Shown here: piece by piece, positions 62,225 through 64,000 of the stretch
Layout of the letters: each line of letters opens with the position of its first letter
How positions within the stretch are numbered: position 1 is the first letter of the stretch
Assembly: GCA_025716815.1 (NCBI GenBank)
Contig: JAIXMN010000004.1
Location: 1,798,001 to 1,862,000 of the forward strand
Length of the DNA stretch: 64,000 nt
From: Dichotomocladium elegans
Taxonomy: Eukaryota > Mucoromycota > Mucoromycetes > Mucorales > Lichtheimiaceae
Reading direction: 5' to 3'
Translations under genes and position numbers: made by a program
The notes under the pieces: generated by a model
Told to the model about the DNA's origin: nothing
Database searches by the model: none
The model's input: the letters and a program-made list of their open reading frames with translations, nothing else

Positions 62225-63966
62225 TTAGCACACAGGAACATTGACAGCCAATCCACCCTGACTGGTTTCCTTGTACTTGGTCATCATGTCCAGGCCAGTC
62301 TGTCGCATAGTCTCGATAACTTGGTCAAGAGAGACACGATGGTCACCTTCTCCATTCAGTGCTAATTGAGCAGCCGCAATAGCCTTGACCGCAGCAAGCG
62401 CGTTCCGCTCGATACAGGGCACCTGGACAAGACCGGCAATAGGATCACATGTAAGACCCAAGTTATGTTCCTATTCAATTCAGTTGAAAATGAGCCATGA
62501 GTGCCGGGAGAAGAGGGGAATATTGCGTGTATATGCGTCTTTTACCATGCCAATTTCAGCTGCATTCTCCACTTGGTCTACTGATCCACCCATGACTGCA
62601 GTGAACCCTGCGGCTGCCATGGAGCAAGCCACGCCGACTTCACCTTGGCATCCCACTTCAGCAGCTGAAGATCACAAGGAGCGGGGGAGAGAGAAAGAGA
62701 AATAAATAATGATTCATTAGATTCCGCTAATAAAACCATAGAGGGAAAACCTACCAGAGATACTGGCACCGCGCTTGAAAAGCATGCCAATCGCGGCGGT
62801 CGTAAGCAAGAACTCCATAACGTCCCGCTCGGGATTTTCAGAGATGAATTCAATGTAATACTTGAGGACCGAGGGGATGGTGCCCGCTGCACCGTTCGTG
62901 GGTGCGGTCACAACACGGCCGCCACATGCATTCTCCTCATTCACTGCAATGGCATAGACTGAAAGATAGTCCAGAGCTAGATATAGGCAGAACGTCGTCA
63001 GTGTTTGATCTGTCCAGTCCTCACTTCCCGGATACGATTCCGGGACCACATACCCGGCAAGAAAAACCGCTTTCTCTGACGCTTAGGCAGGACAGAAAGC
63101 GAAAGCGGATAATTTTCCACACGCTCGATGGCATCGGAAGGCGAGGAAGTTGCTTCCCCAGGAACAGAAATCTGTGAGTCGTGGTAGACAACCTTACTGG
63201 GAACAGGGTTATAAAGACCCTTAAGGAGCTTCTTGTACAGGGCAGGGGCGCGACGTCGCACATTCAGCGCGCCTGGCAGACAGTCTAAAAAAAAAAGAGA
63301 GAAATAATGAGTCACGTGGAAAAGAGAGGGGAAGGGAGAGGAAAAACTTACCGTTCGGATCAGCCAAGACCCCGTTTCGAATGCTCTCGTCCATGGTGTT
63401 CCATATCTTGAGCAGCTTTTCTCGAATCTCAGCAGGAGTGTGCCACTTTAGCTCATTCTCATAGACAACCTGAGCAATGGTCATATTCTCCCGCTTGCAG
63501 ACGGCCACAAGCTCTTCCGCATTTCGAAAAGGTAAACTGATAATGGCAGCATCCTGTTGGCGGCGCTCCAACATCGCTGCTTCACCCTCATCGGTCTCTT
63601 CCTCCTTATAATACACATTCTCACCATGATCCAGCTGCGTCTTCTCATTAACAACAAAGCCGCCGCCGATGCTGAAGTATTCATTCGTTGCAACCATGTT
63701 TGCGTCCTTATCAAAGGCGCAGAAACGAAGCCCATTCGGATGCTGGGGCAGGGACTTGAAGTAGTTGAAAATCAGGTGCTTTTCGGGATCAAAATGAATT
63801 CGATGCGTGCCGTCGAGGCTGATGGACTTATTGGTGTGGATGTCTCTAACCCGTGCCTTAATGGATGAGGTCTCCACCTGATCGGGGGTCTCGCCTTCGA
63901 TACCCATCAGAATGGCGTCGGGCGTACCGTGACCTTGTCCCGTCAGAGCCAAGGAACCAAACATAT
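62225..63966 (-). CDS. L-serine dehydratase, iron-sulfur type (5' end outside window)
   Basis: Deaminates L-serine to pyruvate and ammonia with a [4Fe-4S] cluster. Visible minus-strand exons: 63352-63966, 63054-63284, 62755-62976, 62546-62664 and 62225-62470; upstream exon(s) lie beyond 64000, and 63967 begins an intron. About 477 residues are visible. Motifs: YGSLALTG-like [59 protein letters not shown], and the cluster-cysteine region [16 protein letters not shown] with [18 protein letters not shown]. The beta domain and alpha domain are on one chain, as in SdaA. This is the bacterial-type enzyme; well-known fungal serine dehydratases such as Cha1 are PLP enzymes. Five spliceosomal introns show it is a resident nuclear gene. 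Convergent with the PUF gene. Confidence 0.92.
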
Positions 63967-64000
63967 CTATAATTTGCTTGTTTAGGAAATTGAACAAGAT

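Overview
The window looks like nuclear DNA of an early-diverging fungus, most likely Mucoromycota. The evidence is a compact gene layout, many short GT-AG introns (about 86 modelled, nearly all 49-124 bp), a fused URA2/CAD gene, an Ssd1 orthologue and an Aur1-type sphingolipid synthase, together with decayed Fanzor (eukaryotic TnpB-like) elements of the kind known from Mucoromycota. No species can be assigned from the sequence alone. All exon models were built by hand from splice signals, reading phase and family conservation. Every model given as a CDS closes in phase from ATG to stop, except the last gene, which runs off the window.

Layout. 1-4.8 kb: decayed sequence with a degenerate Fanzor copy (copy A, about 2298-3942). 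4.8-10 kb: AUR1 (+), RER1 (-), metacaspase (-). 10-13.8 kb: no supported gene. 13.8-14.3 kb: a small C2H2 zinc-finger protein (+). 14.3-18 kb: mostly empty, with one unrecognised candidate set of minus-strand exons. 18-27 kb: MCM6 (-) and SSD1 (+), head to head. 27-31.3 kb: mobile-element island with a TA-flanked MITE and the best-preserved Fanzor copy (copy B), followed by a conserved noncoding block that may be its guide RNA. 31.3-44.5 kb: alpha/beta hydrolase (+), the large URA2/CAD pyrimidine gene (+), and a UBP14/USP5 deubiquitinase (-) converging on it. 45.2-46.5 kb: IMP4 (-). 47.2-48.8 kb: second mobile island with a broken Tc1/mariner transposase, a truncated Fanzor (copy C) and a second MITE of the same family as the first. 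49.7-64 kb: TMEM62-like phosphoesterase (-), ribosomal protein uL23 (-), small subunit of serine palmitoyltransferase (+), ribosomal protein eL24 (+), NAD-dependent epimerase-like protein (+), a JSN1/PUF RNA-binding protein (+) and an iron-sulfur L-serine dehydratase (-, partial).

The genes are mostly housekeeping: pyrimidine synthesis, DNA replication licensing, rRNA processing and ribosomes, translational control (SSD1, JSN1), ER retention and sphingolipid synthesis. There are no operons; intergenic gaps run from about 100 bp to 4 kb.

Most interesting are (i) three related but differently damaged Fanzor copies, two of which lie next to the same MITE family, with a shared structured 3' noncoding block; and (ii) an unusual set of tiny exons, including an apparent 1-nt internal exon in eL24, an 11-nt exon in RER1, a start-codon-only exon in IMP4 and a 5-nt first exon in eL24.
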